Of a stretch of DNA of 64,000 bases, positions 61,525-64,000 are shown piece after piece. Positions within the stretch are counted from its first letter, which is position 1, and the number at the start of each line of letters is the position of its first letter. The notes beneath the pieces were generated by a model. That model was not told where the DNA came from. It did no database searches and worked only from the letters and a program-made list of their open reading frames with translations. This DNA comes from Cladorhizidae sp. MBARI D1340-BT2 (Eukaryota; Porifera; Demospongiae; Poecilosclerida; Cladorhizidae): the NCBI GenBank assembly GCA_028752905.1, contig JAQNBH010000002.1:23881059-23945058 (forward strand). The letters are read 5' to 3'. A program made the translations under genes and the position numbers.

Positions 61525-64000
61525 GTGGTAAGGTTTGTGATTTTTCCTGGCGTTTTCCAGTTGCCAAAGCGGTGGCCTGCCAGTGAAAAACCACTACATT
61601 TATTGATAATCTGTTCACATGTTGCAGATAAGGGCCTTCTCTATCAGTTGACAAAATCTGGGACTTTGGTCTTGTTAATTAGGGCAGTTATGAATTGTAC
61701 TCTTACTTGATGCTAAACATGTTAGCTTCGTAGATTATCCACACTTCACTGAATAGACTTGATGTATAGCTATTAAGATAGGACTCTCTAAGTGCTCTCT
61801 CTTGATACCTAACATCCATATATTCTGCACACTTCACTGTAATGGACTTGCAAGATAGGTATCTCTCAGTGTTCTCTATCTTGAGCTAAACATGTTAGCT
61901 TCATAGATTCTCCACACTTCACTGAATAGACTTGATATATAGTTCTAAAGGTAGGCCTCTCTCTGTTCTCTCTCTTGATACCAAACATCCGTATATTCCG
62001 CATACTTCACAGTAATGGACTTGATAGAATCACAAGATAGGTTTCTCTCTGCTCTCTCTTGATGCTAAATAGATTCTCCACACTTCACTGAATAAACTTG
62101 ATATATAGCTATTAAGATAGGTCTCTCTCTGTGCTCTCTGTTGATATCAAACATCCATAATATTCTGCACACTTTACTGTAATGGACTTGATATGATTCG
62201 AATGATAGGTTTCATTATGTGTTCTCTATCTTGATATTTGCCCTAATTTGGTCTATATGTTTCTCATTTTCCCCCCGAAAATCTTGTTTTTTTGCCGTGA
62301 AGCTCATAACTTTTCTACACTTTATCCAAAAAAGATAATTTTTATATCACCGGATAGCCCTTCTAATTATCTGTCTTTTGTACGTGCCAAAATTTTGAGT
62401 ACTCTAAGTATTAGCAAGTTATGGTGATTTGAAGTGGTAAGGTTTGGGATTTTTCCTGGCGTTTTCCAGTTGCCAAAGCGGTGGCCTGCCAGTGAAAAAC
62501 CACTACATTTATTGATAATCTGTTCACATGTTGCAGATAAGGGCCTTCTCTATCAGTTGACAAAATCTGGGACTTTGGTCTGGTTAATTAGGGCAGTTAT
62601 GAATTGTACTCTTACTTGATGCTAAACATGTTCTTGATATTTGCCCTAATTTGGTCTATATGTTTCTCATTTTCCCCCCGAAAATCTTGTTTTTTTGCCG
62701 TGAAGCTCATAACTTTTCTACACTTTATCCAAAAAAGATAATTTTTATATCACCGGATAGCCCTTCTAATTATCTGTCTTTTGTACTTGCCAAAATTTTG
62801 AGTACTCTAAGTATTAGCAAGTTATGGTGATTTGAAGTGGTAAGATTTGGGATTTTTCCTGGCGTTTTCCAGTTGCCAAAGCGGTGGCCTGCCAGTGAAA
62901 AACCACTACATTTATTGATAATCTGTTCACATGTTGCAGATAAGGGCCTTCTCTATCAGTTGACAAAATCTGGGACTTTTGTCTTGTTAATTAGGGCAGT
63001 TATGAATTGTAATCTTACTTGATGCTAAACATGTTCTTGATATTTGCCCTAATTTGGTCTATATGTTTCTCATTTCCCCCCCGAAAATCTGGTTTTTTTG
63101 CCGTGAAGCTCATAACTTTTTTACACTTTACCCAAAAAAGATAATTTTTATATCACCGGATAGGTCTTCTAATTATCTGTCTTTTGTACGTGCCAAAATT
63201 TTGAGTACTCTAAGTATTAGCAAGTTATGGTGATTTGAAGTGGTAAGGTTTGTGATTTTTCCTGGCGTTTTCCAGTTGCCAAAGCGGTGGCCTGCCAGTG
63301 AAAAACCACTACATTTATTGATAATCTGTTCACATGTTGCAGATAAGGGCCTTCTCTATCAGTTGACAAAATCTGGGACTTTGGTCTTGTTAATTAGGGC
63401 AGTTATGAATTGTACTCTTACTTGATGCTAAACATGTTCTTGATATTTGCCCTAATTTGGTCTATATGTTTCTCATTTTCCCCCCGAAAATCTTGTTTTT
63501 TTGCCGTGAAGCTCATAACTTTCCTACACATTACCCAAAAAAGATAATTTTTATATCACCGGATAACCCTTCTAATTATCTGTCTTTTGTACGTGCCAAA
63601 ATTTTGAGTACTCTAAGTATTAGGAAGTTATGATGATTTCAAGTGGTAAGGTTTGTGATTTTTCCTGGCGTTTTCCAGTTGCCAAAGCGGTGGCCTGCCA
63701 GTGAAAAACCACTACATTTATTGATAATCTGTTCACATGTTGCAGATAAGGGCCTTCTCTATCAGTTGACAAAATCTGGGACTTTGGTCTTGTTAATTAG
63801 GGCAGTTATGAATTGTACTCTTACTTGATGCTAAACATGTTCTTGATATTTGCCCTAATTTGGTCTATATGTTTCTCATTTTCCCCCCGAAAATCTTGTT
63901 TTTTTGCCGTGAAGCTCATAACATTTCTACACTTTACCCCAAAAAGATAATTTTTATATCACCGGATAGCTCTTCTAATTATCTGTCTTTTGTACGTGCC
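61525..64000. repeat. Start of the next 15-mer HOR copy, cut by the window
   Basis: Units start at 61525 (909), 62434 (tctggtt), 62837 (F), 63240 and 63643 (tttcaag), in the same order as 55058-57578. The last unit is cut at 358 of 403 bp. Confidence 0.93.
61724..62229. repeat. 506-bp insert, family C
   Basis: Standard C form, exactly 6467 bp after the preceding insert; the last in the window. Confidence 0.9.

Larger units (their letters stand above)
1..64000. repeat. Satellite array, 403-bp monomer, all one orientation
   Basis: The motif gtggtaaggtttg recurs through the window, usually 403 bp apart. Other spacings are 909, 404-411, 401 and 315 bp. 138 complete cores begin between positions 20 and 63643, all on the same strand, with no inverted copy and no foreign DNA between them. 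Bases 1-19 are the tail of a preceding monomer and the last monomer (from 63643) is cut by the window edge, so the array continues both ways. Long homogenised arrays with HOR structure are known from eukaryotic heterochromatin; assignment to a centromere is inference. Species and satellite family are not recognised. Confidence 0.98.

Noticed and set aside
1..64000. CRISPR array or other prokaryotic repeat system
   Set aside because: The repeat unit is 403 bp with no short repeat/unique spacer alternation, no cas genes and no prokaryotic genes; the HOR structure is of the eukaryotic satellite kind.

Overview
The whole window is tandem satellite DNA. I found no unique sequence, protein gene, RNA gene or intact transposon. 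A monomer of 403 bp, with variants of 315, 401-411 and 909 bp, runs head to tail in one orientation from base 1 to base 64000. I count 138 complete core regions. Long, highly homogenised arrays with nested higher-order repeats (HORs) are typical of eukaryotic heterochromatin, such as centromeric, pericentromeric or subtelomeric blocks. The species cannot be named from the sequence. Base composition is moderately AT-rich, judged from sampled lines.

Monomer anatomy: a ~199-bp core (from gtggtaagg to the palindrome AACATGTT) hardly varies across the window. A ~204-bp second half carries most of the diagnostic variants: a TA microsatellite, a C5-C7 tract, a T-run, and changes around the accgg and gtacg motifs. 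In 17 monomers a 506-bp segment sits directly after AACATGTT, giving the 909-bp composite unit. This insert is itself a degenerate tandem array of three ~162-173-bp subunits, each made of two ~85-bp halves.

Layout: (1) 20-11321, family A, two nearly identical 5651-bp HOR copies alternating 403- and 909-bp units. (2) 11322-20017, a trimer-based family B (period ~1216 bp) and a partial A copy; 8.3-14.2 kb and 14.2-20.0 kb are tandem copies of one ~5.86-kb block. (3) 20018-25678, further B trimers (1217 bp) with TA expansions, then a short dimer pattern. (4) 25679-28100, loosely ordered 403-bp monomers. (5) 28101-29918, two adjacent 909-bp units, the only such pair. (6) 29919-64000, family C: an early mosaic, an 8-mer HOR (3228 bp) at 35.7-41.7 kb, an expanded 10006-bp HOR at 45.1-55.1 kb, a clean 15-mer HOR of 6467 bp at 55.1-61.5 kb, and the start of the next copy.

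No genes act together here. What the sequence records is array turnover. Several monomers are visible chimeras that mark in-register unequal exchanges, mostly inside the invariant core. The short reading frames repeated in each monomer are by-products of the satellite: nearly all variants in the 61-codon frame change the residue, and the longer frames exist only where indels shift the frame.
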